NCBI RefSeq assembly: GCF_006363915.1
Contig: NZ_CP040946.1
Length of the DNA stretch: 64,000 nt
Strand: one strand, 5' to 3'
Source of the DNA: Methylophilus medardensis
GTDB taxonomy: Bacteria; Pseudomonadota; Gammaproteobacteria; Burkholderiales; Methylophilaceae
In this document: positions 17,860 to 27,445 of the stretch, piece after piece
How positions within the stretch are numbered: the stretch's first letter is position 1
Layout of the letters: each line of letters begins with the position of its first letter
Position numbers and translations under genes: made by a program
Notes under the pieces: generated by a model
The model's input: the letters and a program-made list of their open reading frames with translations, nothing else
What the model was told of the DNA's origin: nothing
Databases searched by the model: none

Positions 17860-18956
17860 GCTGCACGTTGTTTCTTGTTGTAATGGTTGGAGGCCAATTG
17901 TTGGCAACATGCCGCAACCTCTTGGGTGGCTTGCGGCTTAGCCAGTGCACGCGCTTTCAACGCCATGGCCAAACAGCTTGCTCTATCCAGTGTTTGCAAG
18001 GTGGCGGCTAATTTCGCCACATCGAGATCGCGTTGCTGAATCAACAAAGCGGCCCCTGCTTGCTGTAGATAGGCGGCGTTAGTGGTCTGGTGGTCGTCTA
18101 CGGCGAAAGGGAACGGCACTAAAATGCTGGCCGCGCCAACATTGGCGAGTTCAGCCACGGTTAATGCGCCTGCACGACAAATCACCAAATCGGCCCATGC
18201 GTAGACCTCTGCCATGTCGTGAATAAAGGCCCGGCAATCTGCCGCCACGCCAGCCTCGGCATAGGCTTTTTTCAAGGCCTCGAATTGTTTTTCACCGGCT
18301 TGATGAATAATCTGTGGCCGCGCTTGCACTGGTAGCGTTGCAAATGCCTGCGGGACTAAGGTATTTAACGCCACGGCACCCAAACTGCCGCCCACCACCA
18401 ATATGCGTAAGGCCCCATGATGTGTAGCAAACCGCTGCTCAGGCACAGGTAACGTTGTAATCATCTCGCGGACTGGATTACCCACCATTTCACCGCGCAC
18501 ACCTAATGCGCCCGGAAAACCGGTCAATACCCGATCAGCCAGGCGGGCCAGCACTTTATTGGTCAGGCCAGCCACCGAGTTTTGCTCATGAATCACCAAA
18601 GGCAGGCCGGATAGTTTTGCCATCACACCCCCCGGAAAAGCCGCAAAACCGCCCATGCCTAGCACAACATCTGGTTGATGCTGCTTGATTGCAGCGCGGG
18701 CTTGTGCAAACGCGCGCGCCAATTTCACTGGCAATGTCAGCCAACCTAACCAGCCTTTACCGCGCACGCCTTGCATGGTCATCATGGCTTTGTCGTAGGG
18801 TTTGTTTGCAATTAAGCGATTTTCCATGCCGCCTTCAGTCGCCAGCCAGACGATCTTCCATCCTGCTGCCAGCAACGCATCGGCGACTGCCATGGCGGGG
18901 TAAACATGTCCACCGGTGCCGCCCGCCATCACCATTAATGTGTATTGTTGGCTCAT
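17856..18956 (-). CDS. murG: Lipid II synthase (GlcNAc transferase) MurG
   Basis: Transfers GlcNAc onto lipid I at the cytoplasmic face of the membrane to give lipid II. The 366-residue GT-B protein shows MAGGTGGHVYPAMAVAD at the N-terminus, GMGGFAAFPGGVMAKL and HEQNSVAGLTNKVL (about residues 95-135), and the donor-site region CRAGALTVAELANVGAASILVPFP-type block around 258-280. It overlaps ftsW and murC by 4 bp. Confidence 0.97.
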   Translation of the reverse strand: MSQQYTLMVMAGGTGGHVYPAMAVADALLAAGWKIVWLATEGGMENRLIANKPYDKAMMTMQGVRGKGWLGWLTLPVKLARAFAQARAAIKQHQPDVVLGMGGFAAFPGGVMAKLSGLPLVIHEQNSVAGLTNKVLARLADRVLTGFPGALGVRGEMVGNPVREMITTLPVPEQRFATHHGALRILVVGGSLGAVALNTLVPQAFATLPVQARPQIIHQAGEKQFEALKKAYAEAGVAADCRAFIHDMAEVYAWADLVICRAGALTVAELANVGAASILVPFPFAVDDHQTTNAAYLQQAGAALLIQQRDLDVAKLAATLQTLDRASCLAMALKARALAKPQATQEVAACCQQLASNHYNKKQRAA

Positions 18957-20104
18957 GTTTGCAAACCCTTCTGCAAACGACGGTTCTCAAAATCAATGCG
19001 CAATAGCACTGACATCGCAATACAATTGGCCAGAATTCCGCTGCCACCATACGAGAGCAGTGGCAAAGTCAGGCCTTTGGTGGGTAGCAGCCCCATATTT
19101 ACGCCCATATTGATGAAGCCCTGCACGCCCATCCAGACACCAATCCCCTGCGCCAGCAAAGCTGCGTAATAACGCTCATTCGCGACTGCTTCTTTGGCGA
19201 TGCTAAACGCGCGAATGACCAACCATGCGAACAGCAAGACCACCACTAAAACCCCAATGTAGCCGAGCTCTTCGGCCACCACGGCCAGCAAGAAGTCGGT
19301 ATGCGCCTCGGGCAAGTACAATAATTTCTCAACACTACCGCCGAGTCCTACGCCCCAAAATTCACCGCGACCAAACGCGATCAAGGCATGCGACAACTGA
19401 TATCCGGTATCAAACGGATCATCAAACGGATTCAAAAAGCCTTTCATGCGCTCTAGGCGGTAGGGCTCCATCACCACGAGGCCGAACACCGCCAATGGCA
19501 ACGCTCCTAGCATTGCGATAAACACTTTGAGATTGACGCCACCCAACCACATGATCGAAAACGCAATGGAGGCGGTCACGGCAAAGGCGCCAAAATCGGG
19601 CTCTTTTAACAGCAATACGCCCACAAACACCATCACCCCCAGCATGGGCAAAAAGCCCTTTTTAATGCTGTGCATATTGCTTGCTTTGCGGACAGCATAA
19701 TCGGAGGCATACATGGCAATAAATAACTTCATTAACTCAGACGGTTGCAGGTTCATCACCAGCAATGAGATCCAGCGACGGCTACCATTAACGACTTTGC
19801 CGATACCGGGAATCAACACCATGATCAACAAGACGATGCCCAGAATGAACAAATAAGGCGACATTTTCTGCCACCACGCCATGGGCACTTGAAAGACGAT
19901 GACCGCCGCCACCAAGCCAACGGCGATATACAAAGCCTGACGCAACAAAAAGTAGATGCTGTTATGGCCAAACATTTTGCTCGAATCCGCGTAGGCAATT
20001 GATGCCGAATACACCATGACCATGCCAAACGCCAGCAAAGACAACACCACCCACAGCAACGACATATCGTAGCTCGGCGAGTTATAACGCTCACGATTCA
20101 TCAT
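18953..20104 (-). CDS. ftsW: Peptidoglycan glycosyltransferase FtsW
   Basis: The SEDS-family polymerase of septal peptidoglycan. A polytopic membrane protein with about ten hydrophobic segments, 383 residues from the ATG at 20104. SEDS signatures include LQPSELMKLF near residue 130, FNPFDDPFDTGYQ, and the C-terminal GLTLPLLSYGGSGILAN. The start at 20104 overlaps the murD stop as TAATG. ATG codons at 20101 and 20119 are possible alternatives. It acts with the transpeptidase FtsI of the same cluster. Confidence 0.95.
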   Translation of the reverse strand: MMNRERYNSPSYDMSLLWVVLSLLAFGMVMVYSASIAYADSSKMFGHNSIYFLLRQALYIAVGLVAAVIVFQVPMAWWQKMSPYLFILGIVLLIMVLIPGIGKVVNGSRRWISLLVMNLQPSELMKLFIAMYASDYAVRKASNMHSIKKGFLPMLGVMVFVGVLLLKEPDFGAFAVTASIAFSIMWLGGVNLKVFIAMLGALPLAVFGLVVMEPYRLERMKGFLNPFDDPFDTGYQLSHALIAFGRGEFWGVGLGGSVEKLLYLPEAHTDFLLAVVAEELGYIGVLVVVLLFAWLVIRAFSIAKEAVANERYYAALLAQGIGVWMGVQGFINMGVNMGLLPTKGLTLPLLSYGGSGILANCIAMSVLLRIDFENRRLQKGLQT

Positions 20105-21474
20105 TAACGGGCCAAGCATGCGGCCTCCATGGCTTTGACAGCCTCGACAAAGACTTCGGCGCGGTGTTCATAGTTACGGAACATGTCAAAACTGGCGCAG
20201 GCCGGTGACAGCAAGACGGCATCGCCTGCTTCTGCCAATGTTTTCGCAATGTGCACCGCAGCTGGTAAATCAACGGCATCCACAATAGAGACGGGTAAGT
20301 TTTGCAAAGTATGCTGAATTTTTGGTGCATCGCGTCCGATCAACACCACCGCTCTGGCATGATGCAAGACAGCTTCACGCAAAGGTGTGAAATCCTGACC
20401 TTTGCCATCACCGCCCGCAATCAGCACGACCTTTTGTGGCTTGCCCTGCTTGAGCATGCCGCTGATGGCCGCACAAGTCGCGCCGACATTGGTGCCTTTG
20501 GAGTCGTCATAAAAATCGATCTGGTCAATGCTCGCCACCCACTCAACGCGATGTGGCAAGCCGCTAAAAGATTTCACGGTATTCAGAATCGACACCTTGT
20601 CGATGCCGATCGCCTGTGTCAGTGCAATCGCTGCCAGCGCGTTGGCAATATTATGCTTGCCACGAATTTGCAGGCTGTCCGCTTCAATATAATGCCGATG
20701 ACCGGCACACAGGCAACCCGCTTCATTCAGGCCATAATCATTGATGGTCGGCGAAGGGTTCACGCCAAAAGATACTTGAGGCAACTGCCCTGCCAAAGCC
20801 GCACTGACGGGATCGTCACGATTCACCACCGCCAGCCGCGCATGCTTATAAATGCGTGCCTTGGCTTGGGCATACTCTTCCATGCTGTCATAACGATCCA
20901 TGTGATCCTCAGACAGGTTAAGAATCGTTGCTGCATCCACTTGCAACTGATGCAGGGTCTCTAACTGAAAACTGGACAATTCCAACACATACACATCGGG
21001 GGCTGACATCTGCAATGTATCCAGCACGGGCAGCCCAATATTGCCAGCGACGATCGTGTTCAATCCGGCTTGTTTACAAATCTCGCCGACCAATGTGGTG
21101 ACCGTGGTTTTACCGTTAGAACCGGTAATGGCAATCACCTTTGCATAAGGCGCACGAAAACGGGCAAACAACTCAACATCGCCCACCACATACTTGCCTT
21201 GCGCCATCAACTGCACCAGGCAGGGATCTTTAAGCGACACGCCAGGGCTGGCAACAATCAAATCCATCGTCGACAATAATGCGAAGTTAAATGGCCCGAG
21301 GTGGTACTCCACCTCAGGGAAGGCTTCTTGCAGATGATTCTGTCCTGCCGGGTGCAGCCGCGAATCGAACATCACCACTTCAGCGCCCATTTGGCGCAGC
21401 CAGCGCAAAGCAGAGAAGCCGGTGTCACCCAGTCCCAATACCGCGATCCGCTGTTTTTCAAAGTGTTTCTTCAT
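20104..21474 (-). CDS. murD: UDP-N-acetylmuramoylalanine--D-glutamate ligase
   Basis: Adds D-glutamate to UDP-MurNAc-L-Ala. The 456-residue Mur ligase has the N-terminal VLGLGDTGFSALRWL nucleotide motif, the P-loop ITGSNGKTTVTTLVG near residue 120, NLSEDHMDRYDS near 190, and the C-terminal block LLSPACASFDMFRNYEHRA-type segment (about 420-438). It follows mraY by 28 bp and is coupled to ftsW by a one-base stop/start overlap. Confidence 0.96.
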   Translation of the reverse strand: MKKHFEKQRIAVLGLGDTGFSALRWLRQMGAEVVMFDSRLHPAGQNHLQEAFPEVEYHLGPFNFALLSTMDLIVASPGVSLKDPCLVQLMAQGKYVVGDVELFARFRAPYAKVIAITGSNGKTTVTTLVGEICKQAGLNTIVAGNIGLPVLDTLQMSAPDVYVLELSSFQLETLHQLQVDAATILNLSEDHMDRYDSMEEYAQAKARIYKHARLAVVNRDDPVSAALAGQLPQVSFGVNPSPTINDYGLNEAGCLCAGHRHYIEADSLQIRGKHNIANALAAIALTQAIGIDKVSILNTVKSFSGLPHRVEWVASIDQIDFYDDSKGTNVGATCAAISGMLKQGKPQKVVLIAGGDGKGQDFTPLREAVLHHARAVVLIGRDAPKIQHTLQNLPVSIVDAVDLPAAVHIAKTLAEAGDAVLLSPACASFDMFRNYEHRAEVFVEAVKAMEAACLAR

Positions 21475-21502
21475 GGTGATGCCTGATTCGTCTCTCTGTC
21501 TG

Positions 21503-22606
21503 TTACCGCAATTTCAAGGTGGACAAGCCCACCAGTACCAGCATCATGGTGATGATCCAGAATCGCACCACCACTTGCGTTTCTTTCCAGCCCTTTTGTT
21601 CATAGTGGTGGTGCAATGGCGCCATCAGAAAAATACGTTTCCCGGTCCCGGTCATTTTTTTGGTGTATTTGAAATAGAGCACTTGCGCAGCCACCGAGAA
21701 GGTTTCAATCACAAACACCCCGCCCATAATGAACAGGACAATTTCTTGGCGCACGATCACCGCGACGACGCCTAAGGCTGCCCCTAGCGCTAATGCGCCG
21801 ACATCCCCCATGAACACTTCTGCCGGATAGGCGTTAAACCATAAAAATCCCAACCCCGCACCTGCCATGGCAGCGCAAAATACCATCAGCTCACTGGCGC
21901 CGGCAACATAAGGAATACCGAGATATTTTGAAAACACGGCATGACCGGCAACATAAGAAAAGATCGCCAAGGCGCTGCCGACCATGACTGTCGGTAAGGT
22001 TGCCAATCCATCCAGACCATCGGTCAAATTCACGGCATTACTGCTGCCGACAACCACCAAATAGGTCAGAGCAATAAAGCCAGCAGCGCTCAGTGGAAAC
22101 ACCAAATGCTTAAAGAACGGCACGATCAGTGTGGTTTCAACAGGTGTGGTAGCGGTGGCATATAAAAAAGCTGCGACGCCCAAACCCACCACACTTTGCC
22201 AAAAATATTTTTCTTTAGCAGATAAGCCTTTAGGATTTTTGTAGACTACTTTGCGGTAATCATCGACCCAGCCAACTGCACCAAAGCCGAGCGTGGTAAT
22301 CAACACTACCCAAATAAAACGGTTATGTAGATTGCCCCACAGCAAGGTGGATACTGAAATGGCGACCAAGATCAAAGCGCCGCCCATGGTGGGCGTACCG
22401 GCCTTCACCAAGTGTGTTTGCGGGCCATCATCGCGTACCGCTTGGCCAACCTTATACTCCGTGAGCTTACGGATCATGGCTGGCCCAACCATGAAAGAAA
22501 TGGCTAAGGCCGTGAGCGTGGCCAACACCGCACGAAAGGTGATGTAATTAAACACATGAAACCCATGCACATCCGTTGCCAGCCATTTTGTCAGTTCAAA
22601 TAACAT
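21503..22606 (-). CDS. mraY: Phospho-MurNAc-pentapeptide transferase
   Basis: Forms lipid I from UDP-MurNAc-pentapeptide and undecaprenyl phosphate. A polytopic membrane protein of 367 residues with about ten helices. Catalytic-site signatures are the aspartate pair in GWVDDYRKV (near residue 117), NAVNLTDGLDGLA (near 190), and LMAPLHHHYEQKGWKE (near 330). It lies 8 bp after murF. Confidence 0.97.
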   Translation of the reverse strand: MLFELTKWLATDVHGFHVFNYITFRAVLATLTALAISFMVGPAMIRKLTEYKVGQAVRDDGPQTHLVKAGTPTMGGALILVAISVSTLLWGNLHNRFIWVVLITTLGFGAVGWVDDYRKVVYKNPKGLSAKEKYFWQSVVGLGVAAFLYATATTPVETTLIVPFFKHLVFPLSAAGFIALTYLVVVGSSNAVNLTDGLDGLATLPTVMVGSALAIFSYVAGHAVFSKYLGIPYVAGASELMVFCAAMAGAGLGFLWFNAYPAEVFMGDVGALALGAALGVVAVIVRQEIVLFIMGGVFVIETFSVAAQVLYFKYTKKMTGTGKRIFLMAPLHHHYEQKGWKETQVVVRFWIITMMLVLVGLSTLKLR

Positions 22607-22614
22607 ATGCTTTC

Positions 22615-23979
22615 CTATTCCGCCCCTATATCAGTGGTTTGCAACGCCACTAACGCATTTACTACGCGCTCCATTTGCATAAAGCGCGAGCCTTTTACCA
22701 ACACCACGTCGTCGGCTTGCATTTCTGCCTGCAAAGCGGCTAACAACGTCTCCAACGTGGCAAAATGTTGCGCTGGCTGGCCGAATGCCTGCACCGCCGC
22801 TTGTGTGAACTTGCCCAATGCATATAACTTGTTCACCCCGCACGTTTTGGCATACCGGCCTATTTGTGCATGCATGTCTTCAGCATCAGCGCCAAGCTCC
22901 CCCATGTCGCCCATCACAAATAAGGTGTTCTGGCCCGCATTTTTCAGCACCTCTAGCGCCGCGCGCATGGAGTCAGGGTTGGCGTTGTAAGTGTCATCAA
23001 TCACGACTGCACCATTGGCCGCAGTCTTTTTTTGTAAACGCCCGTTGACCCCGGCAAACTGTTGCAAACCCAGCCCCACGTCTGCCAGAGGCACGCCAGC
23101 TGCCAGACTGGTTGCCGCCGCAGCGAGTGCATTCATCACGTTATGCACACCGGGCACAGCCAATGTGACTTGCACAGCCTGATGTTGATAATGCAATGTA
23201 AAGCTAGACGCAGCATCCAACATCACGCCACGCACATCTGCATTTGCATCCAGCCCAAACGTCACCACCCGTCTAGCGGTATTCAAGCCGCGCCAGTAGT
23301 CAGCAAAAGCACTATCGGCATTGATTACCGCAACGCCATCACTGCGCAAGCCTGCGAAAATCTCGCCTTTGGCTTTGGCAATGTTTTCACGCGAACCCAG
23401 TTCCCCAATATGGGCAGTGCCTGCATTGTTGATGACAGCCACATCTGGGCAGGCCAGGCGCGTCAGGTAGTCAATCTCACCTAAATGATTCATGCCCATT
23501 TCGATCACGGCATGACGATGGGTGGGACGCAAACGCAACAACGTCAGCGGCATGCCGATGTCATTATTAAAATTACCGGCAGTGGCCAACACCGCGTCCG
23601 CGCGGCCACTATGCACTTGCAGAATGTCGGCAATCATTTCTTTGGTGGTGGTTTTGCCATTGCTGCCAGTCACTGCTATCAGCGGCAATGCCCACTGCTG
23701 ACGCCACCAACTGGCCAACTGACCCAATGCCAATCGCGTATCTTTGACCAGCACGGTTGGCAGAGGACTATCTACCGGCCGACTCACCAAGGCAGCCACT
23801 GCGCCTTGCGTAGCCACTTGCGATAAAAAGTCATGTCCATCAAACTTTTCGCCCGGCAATGCGACAAACAATTGTCCGGGCTGCGCACGACGACTGTCTG
23901 TATCGACCGACGTCACCGTGACATCTTCACCCTGCAAAGTACCGTGCAACACTGTTGCGATGTCGGATAGCGCAATCAT
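22615..23979 (-). CDS. murF: UDP-MurNAc-tripeptide--D-Ala-D-Ala ligase
   Basis: Adds the D-Ala-D-Ala made by Ddl. From the ATG at 23979 the protein has 454 residues beginning MIALSDIATVLHGTL. The P-loop AVTGSNGKTTTKEMIA is near residue 100, followed by EMGMNHLGEI and VINNAGTAHIGELGS. The start at 23979 gives the 4-bp overlap with murE. The longer open frame (to 24015) would overlap murE by 40 bp. Confidence 0.96.
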   Translation of the reverse strand: MIALSDIATVLHGTLQGEDVTVTSVDTDSRRAQPGQLFVALPGEKFDGHDFLSQVATQGAVAALVSRPVDSPLPTVLVKDTRLALGQLASWWRQQWALPLIAVTGSNGKTTTKEMIADILQVHSGRADAVLATAGNFNNDIGMPLTLLRLRPTHRHAVIEMGMNHLGEIDYLTRLACPDVAVINNAGTAHIGELGSRENIAKAKGEIFAGLRSDGVAVINADSAFADYWRGLNTARRVVTFGLDANADVRGVMLDAASSFTLHYQHQAVQVTLAVPGVHNVMNALAAAATSLAAGVPLADVGLGLQQFAGVNGRLQKKTAANGAVVIDDTYNANPDSMRAALEVLKNAGQNTLFVMGDMGELGADAEDMHAQIGRYAKTCGVNKLYALGKFTQAAVQAFGQPAQHFATLETLLAALQAEMQADDVVLVKGSRFMQMERVVNALVALQTTDIGAE

Positions 23980-25406
23980 GCTTTCGCCCTCTTTTTCAGA
24001 GCGCTTTGTACCCAATCAGCATCGCTAAATGGATAGCGAATGCCTTGCATTTCCTGATAATCCTCATGGCCTTTGCCAGCGACCAATACCACATCACCTT
24101 TGCTTGCCTGACTCACGGCCAAGGCAATCGCTTTGGCGCGATCTATTTCAACTGTCGCTTCCTGTGTCATGCCTTCAGCGATCGCGGCGATAATTGCATA
24201 AGGGTTTTCACTGCGTGGATTATCATTGGTAAGCACGACGCTATCGGCCAGTGCATCAGCGATTCGGCCCATCTCGCTGCGTTTGCCACTATCGCGATCA
24301 CCGCCACAGCCAAACACACAGCTCAACTTGCCACGGGCTTGAATACGTAGCGTCTGCAGCGCCTTCTCTAAGGCATCTGGTGTATGCGCATAATCGACCA
24401 CCACCAAGGGCAAATCGCCACCGCCAAACATTTGCATGCGCCCAGCCACTGGTACCAATCCGGATACCGCTTGCAACGCAGCTGGCAATGCCACGTCATG
24501 TGCTAACAAGCAGGTCAATACCGCCAACGCGTTGTAAACATTAAATTGCCCAAGCGCATGTAACTGAATTTCTCCAGTGCCTTGTGCAGTACGCACCTGA
24601 ATTTCAAAACCGGTGGCATGCATGGTGACGGCCGTTGCACAGACATCCGCCTCCTGATGCAGCCCATAACTCAATACTTTTTTGCCTTGCTTGCGCGTAT
24701 CTTCGATGAGTGCCAAACCGAAGGCATCATCCGCATTAATCACCGCGGCCGTGAGCGTTTGCCAATCAAATAATTTGCGCTTGGCCGCCTGATAGGCCTC
24801 CATGGTCAGGTGGTAATCGAGATGATCACGCGTGATGTTGGTCAACACGGCGACGTCAAACGCCACCCCATTCACCCGCCCCTGATCGAGTCCATGTGAG
24901 GAAACTTCCATCGCCACAGTGCGCACTTGATCCAGCACAAAGGTGGCGAGCATTTTTTGCAGCTCTACGGGTCCCGGCGTGGTATTTTGCGTGGGCTGCA
25001 AATCGTCCAGTGCACCATTGCCCAACGTGCCGATCACAGCCGCTTTCTGCTGCAAAAATCGATAGGCCTGTGCCAACCAATGTGTCACCGTGGTTTTACC
25101 GTTCGTCCCGGTGACGCCGATGCACCACATTTGCTCAGAAGGCTCTTTGTAAAACTGGCTCGCAATGTGACCCACCTGCGATTTCAGGTCGGCAATGGCG
25201 ATGTTATGTACTTGCCAAGCTGGATCCCAATCAAAGCCCTGATTATCCCAAATCACGGTATTTGCACCCTTGGCAATCGCGTCTTGAATAAAGTCGCGAC
25301 CATCGCTGTGCTGACCGGGATAAGCCAAAAATAAGCCATGCTTTTCGACTTGGCGACTATCCGCTGTGATGCCGTGCACCGGGGCTGGAATAATGTATTT
25401 ACTCAC
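23976..25406 (-). CDS. murE: UDP-MurNAc-L-Ala-D-Glu--meso-DAP ligase
   Basis: Adds the third stem-peptide residue. The 476-residue protein has the P-loop GVTGTNGKTTVTHWLA near residue 100. The motif DNPRSENP (about residue 396) is the DNPR signature that selects meso-diaminopimelate, so the peptidoglycan is predicted to be the Gram-negative DAP type. It overlaps ftsI and murF by 4 bp. Confidence 0.96.
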   Translation of the reverse strand: MSKYIIPAPVHGITADSRQVEKHGLFLAYPGQHSDGRDFIQDAIAKGANTVIWDNQGFDWDPAWQVHNIAIADLKSQVGHIASQFYKEPSEQMWCIGVTGTNGKTTVTHWLAQAYRFLQQKAAVIGTLGNGALDDLQPTQNTTPGPVELQKMLATFVLDQVRTVAMEVSSHGLDQGRVNGVAFDVAVLTNITRDHLDYHLTMEAYQAAKRKLFDWQTLTAAVINADDAFGLALIEDTRKQGKKVLSYGLHQEADVCATAVTMHATGFEIQVRTAQGTGEIQLHALGQFNVYNALAVLTCLLAHDVALPAALQAVSGLVPVAGRMQMFGGGDLPLVVVDYAHTPDALEKALQTLRIQARGKLSCVFGCGGDRDSGKRSEMGRIADALADSVVLTNDNPRSENPYAIIAAIAEGMTQEATVEIDRAKAIALAVSQASKGDVVLVAGKGHEDYQEMQGIRYPFSDADWVQSALKKRAKA

Positions 25407-27136
25407 ATCGCCTCCTTTACTTCGGCGGCATCCGCCGGTGGCGCGACCGGCAATGCGTTGCCGTCTTGTGGAATCACCAGCATACGCAATACGTCATTCA
25501 TCACCGCACTGAATACGGGTGCCGCGACGCTGCCCCCGTAGTATTCGCCATTGCTGGGCTCATCAATCATCACAGCCATGATGAGGCGTGGATTCGAGGC
25601 CGGCACCATGCCAACAAACGAGCCCACATATTTGTCATGCTCATAGCCATGCTCGCCCAATTTGTGCGCAGTGCCCGTTTTACCTGCCACGCGATAACCA
25701 GTCACTTGCGCCTTCAAAGCCGTGCCCCCGGGTTGCACCACCAGTTCAAGCATGTCTTTAACCGCGTTTGCCACCTTGGCAGAAAACACTTGGCGCCCCA
25801 CTGGCGGCTCGGAAAGCTTGGTTAATGTGACCGGCAATAACTCACCCTCATTGGCAAACACGGTATAGGCGCGCGCCAATTGCAACAGCGTTACGCTAAT
25901 ACCATGGCCATAGGACATGGTGGCCTGCTCAATCGGACGCCAAGTTTTGTAATCACGTACCTTGCCAGAAGCTTCGCCCGGGAAGCCAATCTTGGTTGTC
26001 GAGCCAAAGCCGAGTTGCACATAGGTGTTCCATAACTGCTCGCGGTTTAAATCGAGCGCCATTTTGGCCGAACCGACATTTGAAGACTTTTGGATCACCT
26101 GAGATACGGTTAACACTTGGTTAGGGTGCGCGTCATGAATGGTGGCGGTGCCAATGCGCAGATAACCGGGCGCTGTCTGAATTTTAGTATCGGGCTGGTA
26201 GGGGCCAAACTCCATCGCCGCCGCCGCCGTCACTGGCTTCATGGTCGAGCCAGGCTCAAAAATGTTGACGATGGCCGAGTTACGTAGCTTGCTGGCCACA
26301 TTCACTGGATTATTCGGGTTGTAAGTCGGAATATTCACCAGCGCCAATACCTCGCCAGTTTTGGCATCAAGCACAACCGCTGCCGCCGCTTTGGCTTTAT
26401 GTTTTTCAACGGCGCGAGACAACTCTCTGTGCACCACATATTGCACCGTACGGTCTATGCTCAGCACTAAGTCTTGCCCATCGTGCGGCAATTTGACGGC
26501 CACCAGGTCTTCCACCACATGGCCTTTGCGATCGCGCACAAAATCGCGTTTGCCAGCACTTCCTGACAACACGTGATTGCGGTAGAGCTCCATGCCCTCA
26601 ACGCCGGTATCATCCACCCCGGTGAAACCGACGATATGCGCCGTCACTTCTGCCGCGGGGTAGAAGCGTTTGTATTCTTTTTGACTGAACACACCGGGTA
26701 CCTTCATCGCCATCACCTGTTTTGCCACATCGGGCGCCACTCTCCGTTTAATAAAAACAAATTCTTTTTTCTTTTTTTGCAGCTTTTGTTGCAATTCTTT
26801 GGTCTGCATGTCGAGCAAGCTAGACATTTGCTTTAACTGCCCGACAGAAATCTGCACATCTGTCGGGTTAGCCCACACCGACTCCACCGGCAAACTAATC
26901 GCCAATGGTTTAAAGTTACGGTCATAAATCTTGCCGCGATGTGGCATCAACACCACTTTGCGCCGAGAAAATGCCTCGCCTTTTTTAATCAGGTAATCCT
27001 TGTGCAAGGTCTGCAGATAAAATCCGCGCCCCAGCAACAAGACAAAACTCAACAACATCAACACCAGCAGCATGCGACGGCGCCAGGCTGGCAACTTCAC
27101 CAGCTTGTGTTGACTCTCTTTCAGTAACATAACCAT
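25403..27136 (-). CDS. ftsI: Septal peptidoglycan transpeptidase FtsI (PBP3)
   Basis: The class B penicillin-binding protein that cross-links septal peptidoglycan with FtsW. From the ATG at 27136 it has 577 residues. One N-terminal membrane helix (LLVLMLLSFVLLLG) is followed by the pedestal domain and the transpeptidase domain. Active-site motifs are EPGSTMKP (SxxK, about residue 300), SSNVG (SxN, about 355) and KTGTAHK (KTG, about 480). ATGs at 27130 and 27175 are alternatives; the last would overlap ftsL. The murE overlap is 4 bp. Confidence 0.95.
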   Translation of the reverse strand: MVMLLKESQHKLVKLPAWRRRMLLVLMLLSFVLLLGRGFYLQTLHKDYLIKKGEAFSRRKVVLMPHRGKIYDRNFKPLAISLPVESVWANPTDVQISVGQLKQMSSLLDMQTKELQQKLQKKKKEFVFIKRRVAPDVAKQVMAMKVPGVFSQKEYKRFYPAAEVTAHIVGFTGVDDTGVEGMELYRNHVLSGSAGKRDFVRDRKGHVVEDLVAVKLPHDGQDLVLSIDRTVQYVVHRELSRAVEKHKAKAAAAVVLDAKTGEVLALVNIPTYNPNNPVNVASKLRNSAIVNIFEPGSTMKPVTAAAAMEFGPYQPDTKIQTAPGYLRIGTATIHDAHPNQVLTVSQVIQKSSNVGSAKMALDLNREQLWNTYVQLGFGSTTKIGFPGEASGKVRDYKTWRPIEQATMSYGHGISVTLLQLARAYTVFANEGELLPVTLTKLSEPPVGRQVFSAKVANAVKDMLELVVQPGGTALKAQVTGYRVAGKTGTAHKLGEHGYEHDKYVGSFVGMVPASNPRLIMAVMIDEPSNGEYYGGSVAAPVFSAVMNDVLRMLVIPQDGNALPVAPPADAAEVKEAM

Positions 27137-27155
27137 GTATTCGCAGTGATTCCGG

Positions 27156-27434
27156 TTAGGGTGCTGAAGGCACATCCACCATGATCACCTGCGTCTGTTG
27201 CATGCTCGGGCTATGCATATGTAAACGCGTGGTTGCGAACTCCTCCAACCGTGAATGCATGGCCCAAGTACTCTGCTCAATTTGCAACTGGTCATATTCC
27301 GTCATGTATTGCTTGGTCAACACGGCCTGACGATCCAACTCAAAATACAATTTTCGCGCCTTGTATTGCGCGGTCACCACGCCTAGCGCTAAGACGATGG
27401 TTAATGCAAATAAAATCAAATTCAGCCGAATCAT
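27156..27434 (-). CDS. ftsL: Cell division protein FtsL
   Basis: A 92-residue bitopic membrane protein. It has one membrane helix near the N-terminus (LILFALTIVLALGVVTA), followed by a coiled-coil-like stretch (about residues 25-70). Small size, topology and its place between rsmH and ftsI identify it. FtsL works in a complex with FtsB and FtsQ to activate FtsW/FtsI (established for the family). Confidence 0.9.
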   Translation of the reverse strand: MIRLNLILFALTIVLALGVVTAQYKARKLYFELDRQAVLTKQYMTEYDQLQIEQSTWAMHSRLEEFATTRLHMHSPSMQQTQVIMVDVPSAP

Positions 27435-27445
27435 GAGGTGATCGT

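Noticed and set aside
20302..20964. A 220-codon frame antisense to murD
   Set aside because: Histidine- and arginine-rich shadow frame with no domain; murD is unambiguous on the other strand.
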